From assembly GCF_023516215.1 (NCBI RefSeq), contig NZ_CP097350.1, forward strand, positions 1 to 64,000: a stretch of 64,000 nucleotides of DNA, read 5' to 3'. Of the stretch, positions 36,364 to 45,330 are shown piece by piece. The stretch comes from Cytobacillus pseudoceanisediminis. Lineage in GTDB: Bacteria; Bacillota; Bacilli; Bacillales; Cytobacillaceae. Position numbers and translations under genes: made by a program. The notes under the pieces are model-generated. The model was not told the DNA's origin and ran no database searches. It saw nothing but the letters and a program-made list of their open reading frames with translations. Numbering within the stretch: the stretch's first letter is position 1; each line of letters begins with the position of its first letter.

Positions 36364-37631
36364 TTATTTGGTTAGGTTTGATTTATTAAGAAATTCTCTT
36401 GAATACGCAAAATATTTAGCAGCATTTTTATATTTTCCATTAGCATAATGGTGATCCCCCAGAAACAGACAGTAATTAGATAAGGAAAAATACTTTTTTT
36501 CCATTTCCAACGCGGGAATTACTTTAGAGAACAATAATTTCTGTAATTCTTCATATTTATCAAGCAATAATAGATTATAAAAGTTAAATTCTAAATAAAA
36601 CTGATTTTTTAAGTCAGGGTGTTTAATCAACAATTCAAAGCCTTTTTGAACTAGCTGAAATGCCTCATTATTGTTATTTCTTTTATGTAATTCCTTAACT
36701 AAAGAAAGGATAGTTTGAACGTGAACATAAGGGGTCAATTGATCTTCCTTACTTAAAATTTCTTGAAAAAGATCAATTGCTTTATCTATCTCTCCGATGA
36801 CACCGTACAGAAACCCTAAATTATGCTGGATTGTTAAGGAAATATCTTTGTAATGTATCTGGCCAGCTAAGTCTAAAGCGGTTTTATACTGAGAAATTGC
36901 TTCCTCCATATTATTATTCCTTCGATGAGTAATCCCTAATAAAACATGACAGTCCACACATCTCTTTAGAAGATAAAGCTCCTGGTAAATCTCTAGTGCT
37001 GATTGACAATATTTTAAACAAATAGCGGTTTTTTTCAATCTTGCGGCAGCGAGCGAGTAAGCATAGTATAGGTCAGCTATTTCTAAATTATTTAACGTAA
37101 ACATCGTAACTAGGCTCACTGATTTTTCAAAAAAATATAATGATTTCTCTGCCTTTTGGGTGTGGTAGTAATAATAACCTAATGCTTTATAAAAGAAATA
37201 TCTTAACTCAGATGGAAGCTGGGCTTCTTTTGAAAAAATTGATTGTATCAATTGGGGAGTTCTTTAAACTGCTTTCTTTCCACAAAGTAGAAAATAGAAA
37301 TAACTTCAAATCTCAAATTTAACGCTTCTGAAAAGTCCTTATTTAAAAGTTCCTTATAAACTTTCTCTGCATTTTGAATGTCCTTATTTAGCAGAAAGTT
37401 ATAAAATCCTTGAATCTCTCTTTCTCCAAATTCATTGTTAAGAGTGCTATCCTCAATACCTAATTTCTTAATTAATAAATTTTTAATTTCTTCACTCGGG
37501 TAAATGACTCCGTTTTCTATCTTAGATAGATATGAAATCGAACAAATTCCCTTTGCTAGTTCATTTTGGTTTATTTTCTTTATTGTTCGTACATATTTAA
37601 TCTGTTGGCCAAAGGTAAACTTCTCAAGCAT
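36364..37631 (-). CDS. RRNPP (NprR-like) HTH-TPR quorum-sensing regulator; frameshifted
   Basis: About 423 residues when one C is added to the C run near 37256-37259; the joint reads KELPQLIQSIF. Residues 8-62 are an XRE helix-turn-helix (SYLSKIENGVIYPS), and the rest is a chain of TPR helices (repeats such as ISQYKTALDLAGQ and IDLFQEILSKED). This is the layout of NprR/PlcR-type regulators that bind imported peptides. On Bacillus plasmids such regulators often control transfer. The promoter region carries two AAGTTGTRTGT direct repeats 40 bp apart. Confidence 0.75.
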
Positions 37632-37651
37632 TTCCTCCCCCTTCCTATAAC

Positions 37652-37702
37652 AAGTTGTATGTATATTTTACTATCTTTAGTAATATATTGTAAGTTGTGT
37701 GT
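37652..37702. promoter_or_regulatory. Direct repeats upstream of the RRNPP gene
   Basis: AAGTTGTATGT (37652-37662) and AAGTTGTGTGT (37692-37702) are 40 bp apart, about four helical turns, just upstream of the regulator start. Possible operator for the regulator itself. Confidence 0.45.
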
Positions 37703-38311
37703 GGGGGAGTTTGTTGATGAACGGGTATGAAATTTACAGATAAAGCATCAATAAAATACAATAGAGTTCAAAAAATTGAACATTTTATTAAAGAATTTCC
37801 TATTTTTTTAGTTGTTTCCACTTTTATTGAATAACTATTTGAAATATCTATGAAAATGCAGTAGGTATATTGAATAGGAACTGAAGTTTGATAAAAAAAT
37901 TATATGGTAAGCATCAGATATGCATAAAGTCCTAAAAAAACGTTACAAGAAAATATTTACTCTAGACAAGGATAAATGTATTATAAATTAGCCATTCTAG
38001 TTTAACATTTTATGCATATCACGAACTTGTGTTCGCTATTAAGAAAAGGAATTTTTTAGTATACTTTATTAAACAAAAGTATCTTGAATTTTATGGAACC
38101 TTATATTATTAGGGGGAATAATTAGCTTAAGATAAAGTAGAGTATCATCAGGTTTATCCTACTGATCATTTAAAAAACCAGATAAATCAATTGGAAAATA
38201 ACCACTGATAGCAACTGTTTTTAAATTTGTACTCTAATTTATTGTGAAAAAATACAATTAAACCTACATTCATCTTGTAAATTAAAACTAAGAAAATCTA
38301 TAGTTAAAGGG
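37703..38311. other. AT-rich intergenic region, no gene seen
   Basis: About 600 bases of very AT-rich sequence without a convincing coding region or strong hairpin, even when single-base indels are allowed. It lies between the RRNPP gene and the hypothetical gene at 38312 and probably holds promoters for both sides. Confidence 0.5.
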
Positions 38312-38647
38312 ATGATAGAATTGAAACAAGAAGTCATTTTAAATGTACTGTTTTATATAAAGAGAACAATTTTTAGAAATGAAGAAAATAATAACCTTAT
38401 TGAACTCATTTATATAACAAAAGAGGAAAAAGAAATAAAGAACGGTATTTCTCTTACTACTCCTGAAATTATGACATCGTATATTAATGAATTTAATGAA
38501 CAAAATCTAACAGGGTTAAATTTGTCTTATGAGGAAGGTGTAGAGCAACAAGTATACATTACAAAAGAAGAAGCTGAGTACTTACTGGAGATTTCTGCAG
38601 ATGAACAAAAGTTTGTAGAAGCTTGTCATAACATTTTAAAAGCTTGA
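38312..38647 (+). CDS. Hypothetical protein, 111 aa
   Basis: A small soluble protein with an ATG start but no strong ribosome site; TTG 38321 is an alternative. It contains two ITKEE segments (residues 31-35 and 82-86 regions), suggesting an internal duplication of a short helix-strand unit. No family recognised. The -35 box of the following Type A leader overlaps its stop codon. Confidence 0.45.
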   Translation: MIELKQEVILNVLFYIKRTIFRNEENNNLIELIYITKEEKEIKNGISLTTPEIMTSYINEFNEQNLTGLNLSYEEGVEQQVYITKEEAEYLLEISADEQKFVEACHNILKA

Positions 38648-38822
38648 ACTAGGATGGTGAGAAATGGTAAAATCAAACTATAGTTTTTATTGATTTTGTC
38701 ATTTTATTGCAACCATTTTTAGGTTAGCAGGTCCTTATATAAAACATATGCGTCCTTTGGGATGATCTAGAAAACACTATTTTTGTGTTTATTTTAGAAC
38801 ATTCTAAAGGGCGTTTTTTTGC
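38644..38822 (+). promoter_or_regulatory. Type A structured leader, copy 3
   Basis: Promoter TTGAAC-N18-TAAAAT (38644-38673), U-rich tract, GCAACC-loop-GGTTAGCAGG (38709-38731), then a terminator stem: GCGTCCTTTGG (38750-38760) pairs with CTAAAGGGCGT (38804-38814), followed by seven T. Upstream of the three small genes at 38942-40291. Confidence 0.7.
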
Positions 38823-38892
38823 GTTTTAGAGGGGGCCCATTAGAATCATTAAAACTATAAAGTAAAAACTTTATGGAAGGGTTGTGTTGTTA

Positions 38893-38949
38893 ATGTTTAC
38901 AACAAAGGCTAATTTTTTCTGGCGAAATGGAGGAGAGTTTTATGTTTAA
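38893..38949 (+). CDS. Possible 18-aa leader peptide
   Basis: ATG 38893 opens an 18-codon frame whose stop overlaps the start of the next gene (38942). GGAAGGG lies about 11 bases upstream. It could couple translation to the downstream gene; evidence is weak. Confidence 0.25.
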   Translation: MFTTKANFFWRNGGEFYV

Positions 38950-39472
38950 GTTAACATGCTTTGCTCCGATTGAGCCTGAACAGTTAGGAAAAGCTTTAAA
39001 GGGTATCCACTTCAATCAGGTGAGAAATGGATTTGAATGGGCTATTGATGGTTCAACTTTTCGTATTGAGCCATTTGAAAACCAGCCTAGAACTTCGCTA
39101 AAAGGGTATCGAATTACATTTAATTGTGATTTATCTGGAGGGTTGTATTTATTTGATCTATCTTTAGGATGCCTCGGTGCATATGTAACAGGGATTGAAT
39201 TTATACTTGAACATCCATCAATGTTCCATGCTAATTGGATGAAAGAAATGCGTAAAAGGCCATCCTTTAAAATGATAGATCCAAGAGGGCTATTTTTCAA
39301 AAATGGAATTAACATTGTTCTAGTAAATGACTCAGTGACAATTAAAATGCATAGCAGAAAAAATAAAAAACTAATATTGGCGGATTGTATAAAACAGATT
39401 GATCTTATTCGGGAAGAACTGCAGCCGAATGATTTCAATCTGTTTTCGTTTCAAAGGGAGGATATCGCATAA
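38942..39472 (+). CDS. Hypothetical protein, first of a three-gene set
   Basis: A protein of 176 residues from ATG 38942, selected for the GGAGGA site eight bases upstream. No known domain; beta-rich N terminus and a helical end. It overlaps the next gene (TAATG). The three genes 38942-40291 are compact and co-transcribed behind a Type A leader, so they are likely to share a role in plasmid establishment. Confidence 0.5.
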   Translation: MFKLTCFAPIEPEQLGKALKGIHFNQVRNGFEWAIDGSTFRIEPFENQPRTSLKGYRITFNCDLSGGLYLFDLSLGCLGAYVTGIEFILEHPSMFHANWMKEMRKRPSFKMIDPRGLFFKNGINIVLVNDSVTIKMHSRKNKKLILADCIKQIDLIREELQPNDFNLFSFQREDIA

Positions 39473-39891
39473 TGGTTGAGTTTTACACTAAAGATGCAAC
39501 GCAGTTTATTGTTACTTCTGATAAAATCTATCGAAATGGTGAAGTCGTAATTCAGGGCAATATTCATATTCATCATCTCATATTAAATGAGCCAGCGTGG
39601 ATTGATGTTCAGCAAGGAGAAGATAAACCACCCATTTTTCTTAAACTTGATAAAGTATCTGCTGTATTACCTAGCCAGGAATTCTTTAACGGGGATAGGT
39701 GCCATCGGAATGCTTACCAGGTTTCCTTCTATGTTCATAAAACAGAGGGTTGGGTCATGGAAAAGGAAGTATTATCAGCTGTTAATGATATGCATGTACG
39801 CCAAATTTTAAAGGCTAAACATGGTAGAGACATTCGTTCAGTTTCTTCTGAGCTTTTACAATCTGATACTGAACTTTCAATTACTTATTAA
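39472..39891 (+). CDS. Hypothetical protein, 139 aa
   Basis: A beta-rich soluble protein with no recognised family. ATG overlaps the upstream stop codon. The next gene starts 19 bases later with a GAAGGGGG site. Confidence 0.5.
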   Translation: MVEFYTKDATQFIVTSDKIYRNGEVVIQGNIHIHHLILNEPAWIDVQQGEDKPPIFLKLDKVSAVLPSQEFFNGDRCHRNAYQVSFYVHKTEGWVMEKEVLSAVNDMHVRQILKAKHGRDIRSVSSELLQSDTELSITY

Positions 39892-39910
39892 CCTGAAGGG
39901 GGATAAAAAA

Positions 39911-40291
39911 ATGGAGTCAATTATTTATAGAGTTTTACTAAGCGGCCATAAGTTTGCTAAGGATGTAATTGTGAATGAGGATAATCTTTGTAGCTTTCTT
40001 CATACGATACGAAATTGTCCATTAGTTGTAGTTATGGGACCTGAAAATACTATATTTCTACGCATAGAACATGGAAACATTATTGGAGAGGAAAAGATCA
40101 AAAACCAACTGCAGGAGATTGAACATGCAGAACAAGCGGGAAACTGGAGACCTTTATCTCTGTATCAAATCTCTTACTATTGTATACTCCATGAAACCGT
40201 TTACTTGTATGCAGAAAACCGGGAACAAGCCAAGAAAGATTTCTTAACTTGGTCAATTTTTGAACCAGAGGTCATTGTTTTAGTGGCTTAA
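39911..40291 (+). CDS. Hypothetical protein, 126 aa
   Basis: Start ATG 39911 chosen for GGGGGATAA upstream. The protein is soluble; no motif recognised. Its C terminus (YLYAENREQAKKDFLTW) resembles small plasmid-borne accessory proteins in composition only. Last gene before an RNA element at 40295-40375. Confidence 0.5.
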   Translation: MESIIYRVLLSGHKFAKDVIVNEDNLCSFLHTIRNCPLVVVMGPENTIFLRIEHGNIIGEEKIKNQLQEIEHAEQAGNWRPLSLYQISYYCILHETVYLYAENREQAKKDFLTWSIFEPEVIVLVA

Positions 40292-40292
40292 T

Positions 40293-40376
40293 CTTAACTC
40301 CATACTCCCTTTCTAGTGGGGAACTTATTCTCAGGTTCCCAATACTAGATAAGGGAACCCTAATGGAGTGAAAGAA
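40293..40376 (+). promoter_or_regulatory. Multi-hairpin RNA switch candidate
   Basis: ACTCCAT (40298 region) can pair with ATGGAGT (40363-40369). Inside, GGGGAAC (40318 region), GTTCCC (40335-40340) and GGGAACC (40353-40359) offer two competing pairings for the same middle arm. The outer 3' arm overlaps the ribosome site of the gene at 40377 (GGAGTGAAAG). Confidence 0.45.
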
Positions 40377-41215
40377 ATGAGTAGAATACCAGCTGAAACA
40401 TTAATGGAAAAATTCATTGAGGATGGACACTACCCGGAGTTAAAAAAACTGAGGGGACGTTAAAAACCCTTACTAATTCCATTAAAACAGCTTTGGAATC
40501 TTCAGAATCCAAGCGACATGTATTTGAGAAATGGAACCTGGTAGGAAGGTTTACTGCCAAAAAGATTTATAACGTGGATTACATAGGCCTAAATGAATAT
40601 CTATATGATGTTGGTTTATTGCTTCAAGTAACAGAAATCGATAACAAAGCGATAAAAACCAATGAATTGTATCACGATATGATTCAAGATTTTCGTTTGC
40701 CAGAAACATTCTATGTTAAGCCAAACTTCAATAAAGCAGGCAAGGAACTGATAAAAAGCAAATTCGAAATTCCGGATCACTGGGGCATTAACGAAGCAGC
40801 ACAGCATATAGGACAGCTGAAACCGAGAGCGAAGGAATTAGCGCAGCAATATGAGGGGCTAAAATCAAAATTGGTCCATTTAATAGAAAAGGACCAGCAA
40901 AAATCCATAAAGCAACCCATTTCTCATAAGTATGGCAGTATTTCATTAGTAGCAAACCAACCTAAATACGACATATCTGCAATATATGATTATTTAGGCG
41001 AGTGGCTGCTAATTGAATATGGTAAGCCAAACTCTAAGCTATTAGAACATTATATTTTGAATGGGATGCTTTCTGAAAGAGATATCGAACCTTTTAAAAC
41101 TGTTAAGGATATTCGGCTGGATTTTTCCGTAATGACCTTAGAAGATGAAGAAAAGTTCCTAACTATGAAGGACATAAAAAAGCAAATATCAGCGGCCAAT
41201 AGAGTCGGTGCATAG
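40377..41215 (+). CDS. Hypothetical protein upstream of the DndC-like gene; frameshifted
   Basis: About 279 residues when one A is added to the seven-A run at 40442-40448; the joint reads PELKKTEGTLKTLT. It is helical with a coiled-coil middle (QLKPRAKELAQQYEGLKSKL). No family recognised. ATG 40377 lies after GGAGTG. Its ribosome site is part of the candidate switch at 40293. Confidence 0.45.
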
Positions 41216-41262
41216 GTGAAAATTATTTCTTATGAGGTTTTCTAACTAACGGAGGGAAAAGG

Positions 41263-41445
41263 ATGGTTTATAATAAAACAGCTTTTATTGCAACTCTTCC
41301 AACCAAGATACAAGAGGATACATTTAAATGTTTGGAGTCTACAGGTATTTCTACTGAAGATATTCAAAATGCGATGGATTCTAGACTATGTGACTTAGAA
41401 GAATTAATAAATGTAAAGAGGTATTGGACAAGTAGATTCAACTAA
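41263..41445 (+). CDS. Hypothetical small protein, 60 aa
   Basis: ATG start with a good GGAGGGAAAAGG site. Helical, soluble, no motif recognised. Lies between the coiled-coil gene and the DndC-like gene. Confidence 0.5.
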   Translation: MVYNKTAFIATLPTKIQEDTFKCLESTGISTEDIQNAMDSRLCDLEELINVKRYWTSRFN

Positions 41446-41494
41446 AATGATGAGAATCATGAAAATTTGGATAGAATACTAAATATTTTATTGG

Positions 41495-41562
41495 GGTGAA
41501 AATCCTCTGCTAAACTAGTATTAGCAGGGGTTTCCCCTTTTACTATTAGCAGAGGATTGTTT
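41495..41562 (+). promoter_or_regulatory. RNA switch sequestering the ribosome site of the DndC-like gene
   Basis: CCTCTGCTAA (41504-41513) can pair with either TTAGCAGGGG (41521-41530) or TTAGCAGAGG (41546-41555). The second partner contains AGAGGA, the ribosome binding site of the gene starting at 41563. A further hairpin GGGG-TTT-CCCC (41527-41537) can compete with the first. The layout suggests an on/off translational switch. Confidence 0.6.
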
Positions 41563-43536
41563 ATGACAATTAACGTGATTAAAAAACAATCTGATAATAA
41601 CTTTATGGAATGGATACTTGATCCAGAATCTAAGCTAAAACAATTCCAAGACATAAAAACTCTTATGAAAAATGAATATCTTAATGACCCTTATGATTGG
41701 GTGGTTGCATTCTCCTCCGGTAAAGATTCGACTTTAGTTTTAAAACTTGTTTGGGAAATGTTATCTGAATTGACTCAAGATCAACGGCACAAGAAGATAC
41801 ATGTCATTTCATCTGATACTACTGTAGAAACAAACAAGTTAACATCCTTTCTTCATAAATCACTTAAAATGATAGCTGTTAATGGCGCGGAATTGGGTAT
41901 CGAAGTCCATCTGGTGAAGCCTCGTCTCATCCAGAGGTATTTCAGACACGTAATAGGATTGGGAGTAATTCCACCCGCTCCTGGTAAAGGTTTTCAATGG
42001 TGTACTGATCGATTAAAAATAGCTCCTCTAAACTCCAAAATGACTGAGATTCTAAAGCAACAGCCAGTAATTATACCAGAACCCGAGTATAACCATAGAT
42101 TAACTCTACTCCTCGGTGTTCGTTTAGATGAGAGCATAAAAAGAGCTGCTAGTATCAAGAGACATACATCAAATGATTTCTTTGGGGAGCATGATTATAT
42201 ACCCAATGCGAGAGTATTCCATGCTGTGAGAGATATTAGCACCGATGACACCTGGAATTTTCTTAGGTATAAAAGTAAAGAACTACCATGGGGAATGCCT
42301 ATTGAAAAATTGGAAGCAATGTATGGGGGCTCCAATATTAAAGAGTGTCCAGTGATCCGCAGCAAAAAAGAATTGAACAAATCATGTGGAAATACACGCA
42401 CGGGTTGCTGGGTCTGCCTATTAGGTGGCCGAAAAGATAAAATGTTACAGGAATTAATCGATGGTGGAGATGAATCCGTTACTTATTTGGCAGATTGGAA
42501 AGAATTTCTTTTCGATGTAACGTTCGATTGTAGATACAAGGATCCCATAAAAGGAATTAAGGAGATTGAAAAAAGAGTTCAAAAGCATTCAAATAAGGGA
42601 TTCTTAGATAATCCTGCCCTGTGGCATGAAGATGAGTTTAATCGTTATATCGACGATTATAAAGCATATGAGCGAGCTACAAAAGGAAATGAAAAAGGAG
42701 AGTATGATCCTGGTAAATTCTCTTTTGAAATGCGCCGTATGTTGCTCGAAAAGTTATTTTATGCTCAGGAAATGGCCGGCTACAAACTGATATCTGATAA
42801 AGAAGTACTTTTGATTATTCAGGAGTGGTCCAATGAAGGTTATAATGTGGCCCTGGAAGAACTTAAGCCTATAAACCACCATTATGATGGGGCAGTAGTG
42901 CTAAAAAGAGACTGGACCATAAATGAAAAGGAAACGACCAATAAAAACGCTATTTTCTTTGTGGAGGTCCCATTAAATATGCCCGCTAGTGAATTAGCGG
43001 TATATCACAAGGAACGTCAACGTTTAACAGGTAAAAGCATTTTTTGTTTTTACAGTCATGCTGATTATAGCCATGCTAAGATGGTTTATAATAAAGCGAC
43101 TTTCTTGGTTTGTAAAAAGGACATTTTAACACTAGAGGAAGCTACATCATATGTTTATGAATGGCTTTATCTAGAAGGTCATATTACAATCGGTATGGAT
43201 GGCAAGTCCTTTACAAAAATGACAAAAGAAGCTAAGAATGCTGCATTAAAGCATCTAATGATTGACACTCTTGGGGGAGCAATTAAGAGCCTGGATGAAA
43301 GGATAGGGTCTTTGAAAAATCAATCTGTAAACCTTAAGACTCTTTCGGATGAGGAAATAGCTAAATTATCAAGAAGATGGTCCTTGCTTCAAAAGTGGAT
43401 AAGAATAGAAAAAGAAAATCACATTGAACAAAATGAGAAAATAAATAATAAATTAACTGTAAACAATAAAAAAGTAGAGTATGACTATAATAGTGTTTAC
43501 CTTACAAAAGATGGTCAACTTGTATTTACATTTTAA
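41563..43536 (+). CDS. DndC-like PAPS-reductase-family protein (orphan)
   Basis: A 657-residue protein from ATG 41563. The PP-loop motif is SSGKDST (residues 51-57). A Cys set typical of DndC follows: FQWCTD, then CGNTRTGCWVCLLGGRKD. DndC activates sulfur for DNA phosphorothioation. No DndA, DndB, DndD or DndE gene is visible in the window, and the protein is about 120-150 residues longer than usual DndC, with an extra C-terminal domain. It may therefore be part of another sulfur or nucleotide chemistry, for example defence or tRNA-like modification. Translation is probably controlled by the switch upstream. Confidence 0.7.
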   Translation: MTINVIKKQSDNNFMEWILDPESKLKQFQDIKTLMKNEYLNDPYDWVVAFSSGKDSTLVLKLVWEMLSELTQDQRHKKIHVISSDTTVETNKLTSFLHKSLKMIAVNGAELGIEVHLVKPRLIQRYFRHVIGLGVIPPAPGKGFQWCTDRLKIAPLNSKMTEILKQQPVIIPEPEYNHRLTLLLGVRLDESIKRAASIKRHTSNDFFGEHDYIPNARVFHAVRDISTDDTWNFLRYKSKELPWGMPIEKLEAMYGGSNIKECPVIRSKKELNKSCGNTRTGCWVCLLGGRKDKMLQELIDGGDESVTYLADWKEFLFDVTFDCRYKDPIKGIKEIEKRVQKHSNKGFLDNPALWHEDEFNRYIDDYKAYERATKGNEKGEYDPGKFSFEMRRMLLEKLFYAQEMAGYKLISDKEVLLIIQEWSNEGYNVALEELKPINHHYDGAVVLKRDWTINEKETTNKNAIFFVEVPLNMPASELAVYHKERQRLTGKSIFCFYSHADYSHAKMVYNKATFLVCKKDILTLEEATSYVYEWLYLEGHITIGMDGKSFTKMTKEAKNAALKHLMIDTLGGAIKSLDERIGSLKNQSVNLKTLSDEEIAKLSRRWSLLQKWIRIEKENHIEQNEKINNKLTVNNKKVEYDYNSVYLTKDGQLVFTF

Positions 43537-43564
43537 AACGAGGACTTTGTCTTCGTTTTTTTTG
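43535..43564 (+). terminator. Terminator of the DndC-like gene
   Basis: AAAACGAGGAC (43535-43545) pairs with GTCTTCGTTTT (43549-43559), then T run. Confidence 0.8.
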
Positions 43565-43727
43565 AGGGAAAACCTTTTGCTGTGCACAGATAATAATGTC
43601 GCTTAATTTATAATATAGTCATTCAAAAAGTAATAAGTTGTTTAATAATCCTTATTCCACAAACGGGGCAGGTTTGTTTAAAAAGGATATAGAATAAATA
43701 ATAAAGTGATTATGGGGGAGGGATGTT

Positions 43728-44180
43728 TTGGGTAAGAATTTGGTTTTTCACATACCTACTTATACAAAAATCAATTCTACATTTCCAAAACCAAGGAATG
43801 ATAATTACGATTATTGGGTGCCATTAATTAATTACTATTTACCAAAGTCAGACACGATTGAAATTCATTGTTGGAATGAAGAAATTGAGATTATTAGAGA
43901 AATTAAATGTCTTAACATAAATATGCTTGAAATGCAGGATGAAAAAATAACAATATTCAAGGCGAAGAAAATCTGTACCCTTTCAGATTATTTATTGAAT
44001 AAAAATTTGGATCAAAACGACAACTTCAAGTGGTTTACAGTTAATTTAATATACGATGGAGTGACTGTGTTTCATTTAGGTCATTGGGGAACAGAATTCT
44101 TTGTACCAAATGCAAAGGAAAGGGACATTTTACTTATCAAAAATGTAATTCCTCCGGAATCAAATTTGCACAAATACTAA
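43728..44180 (+). CDS. Hypothetical protein, 150 aa
   Basis: TTG start after GGGGGAGGG. A soluble beta-rich protein with no recognised family. It is monocistronic, ending at a terminator at 44188. Confidence 0.5.
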   Translation: MGKNLVFHIPTYTKINSTFPKPRNDNYDYWVPLINYYLPKSDTIEIHCWNEEIEIIREIKCLNINMLEMQDEKITIFKAKKICTLSDYLLNKNLDQNDNFKWFTVNLIYDGVTVFHLGHWGTEFFVPNAKERDILLIKNVIPPESNLHKY

Positions 44181-44187
44181 AATAGTT

Positions 44188-44212
44188 AGCTGCCAAATGG
44201 CGGCTTTTTTGT
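44188..44212 (+). terminator. Intrinsic terminator
   Basis: AGCTGCC (44188-44194) pairs with GGCGGCT (44199-44205), then six T. Confidence 0.85.
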
Positions 44213-44336
44213 TCAATAAACGGGGCGATTAGCAAAAAAAGACTAATACCCCTTCTAGTTTCTGGGATATTCCAAAACTTTTAAATTTTATATTCGTAGT
44301 TTATTATGCCTTTCTATCTGAGATTGGAGGTTTCAA

Positions 44337-44821
44337 ATGAGAAGAAGCTATAAAATATATGCATATGTAGTTTTATTAATCATTGCAGTTTTAGCTGTCT
44401 TTGATAGTTTAAATAGTTCAAATGCTGCGGAAGATGTCCGAACGGAAAAGGATGCGTTAGTTCAGAAAGTTACAAGACTAGAAAAAGAAAATGAAAATAA
44501 GTCTAATTTGTTCAATGAGGTAAGATAGGAAAAGAAGTCCTTAGAAGAAAACCTTTCTCAATTGGAAGAAGAAGTTGAAACTTTAAGATCTGCTATTGAA
44601 TATAAAGAGTTTATTGCCGCTTTAAGTACGATTGAATCCTACAAGGCTTCACAATCATTTCAGGAAGCAACTAAATTTATGGCTTTTAAGATGGGCAAGG
44701 TTACTTTACAACAGACAAAGCAGGGAACTGCCCTTGTGGTTTTGGCTTTAATGGCAAAGGGTTTGAATGGATACCAAATGCTGTTCTGGATCTTAAGGAA
44801 TTCAGAATTGAAAAGGATAAA
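44337..44821 (+). pseudogene. Broken membrane-anchored coiled-coil protein gene
   Basis: An N-terminal membrane span (IYAYVVLLIIAVLAVFDSL) is followed by a coiled coil. An in-frame TAG interrupts it at 44526-44528, after which the same frame continues (EKKSLEENLSQLEEEV). A missing T near 44732-44736 shifts the frame; restored, it reads GFNGKGFEWIPNAVLDLKEF and passes straight into the aroA remnant. The gene is therefore either decayed or mis-sequenced. Confidence 0.55.
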
Positions 44822-45241
44822 GTGTACCTTACCTACAATACGGTTGAAGATATCAAAACCATTGAAATCTCTATGAGGGAGATGTCTGATCAGACATTAA
44901 CATTGGCAGCAATTGCTCCATTCGCAGATGGTCCAATAACCATTAAAGATGTTGAACATATACGTCATCATGAATCGAATCGAATTAGTGTAATATGCGA
45001 ATCACTTTCTAGGTTAGGAATTAAAGTGGAGGAATTTAAAGATGGACTAAAAGTTTATCCAGGTAACCCGAAACCAACTTTACTAAATACGCATGATGAT
45101 CATAGAGTTGCAATGTCATTAGCACTTATCGGTTCAAGAGTTGATGGGATACAAATAAATGATCCAGGATGTGTTTCTAAAACTTGTCCTCAGTATTTTG
45201 CTTTGTTGGAAAGCTTAGGTTTAAACATAATTCAACATTAA
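44822..45241 (+). pseudogene. aroA: 3' fragment of aroA (EPSP synthase)
   Basis: About 125 residues match the C-terminal third of 3-phosphoshikimate 1-carboxyvinyltransferase: MSDQTLTLAAIAPFADGP, HIRHHESNR, DDHRVAMSLALIG and DPGCVSKTCPQYFALLESLG. The normal enzyme has about 430 residues, so most of it, including the N-terminal domain, is absent and the fragment cannot be active. Its reading frame is continuous with the upstream coiled-coil gene, so recombination has joined an aroA tail to another gene. Confidence 0.8.
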
Positions 45242-45330
45242 ATAATATCCGATGGCGATACTTCAGAAGAGGAAGGGAAATATTGGTGTAAGGTAGAAAT
45301 AATAATATATAAATAAAAGGAGATTTTTTA

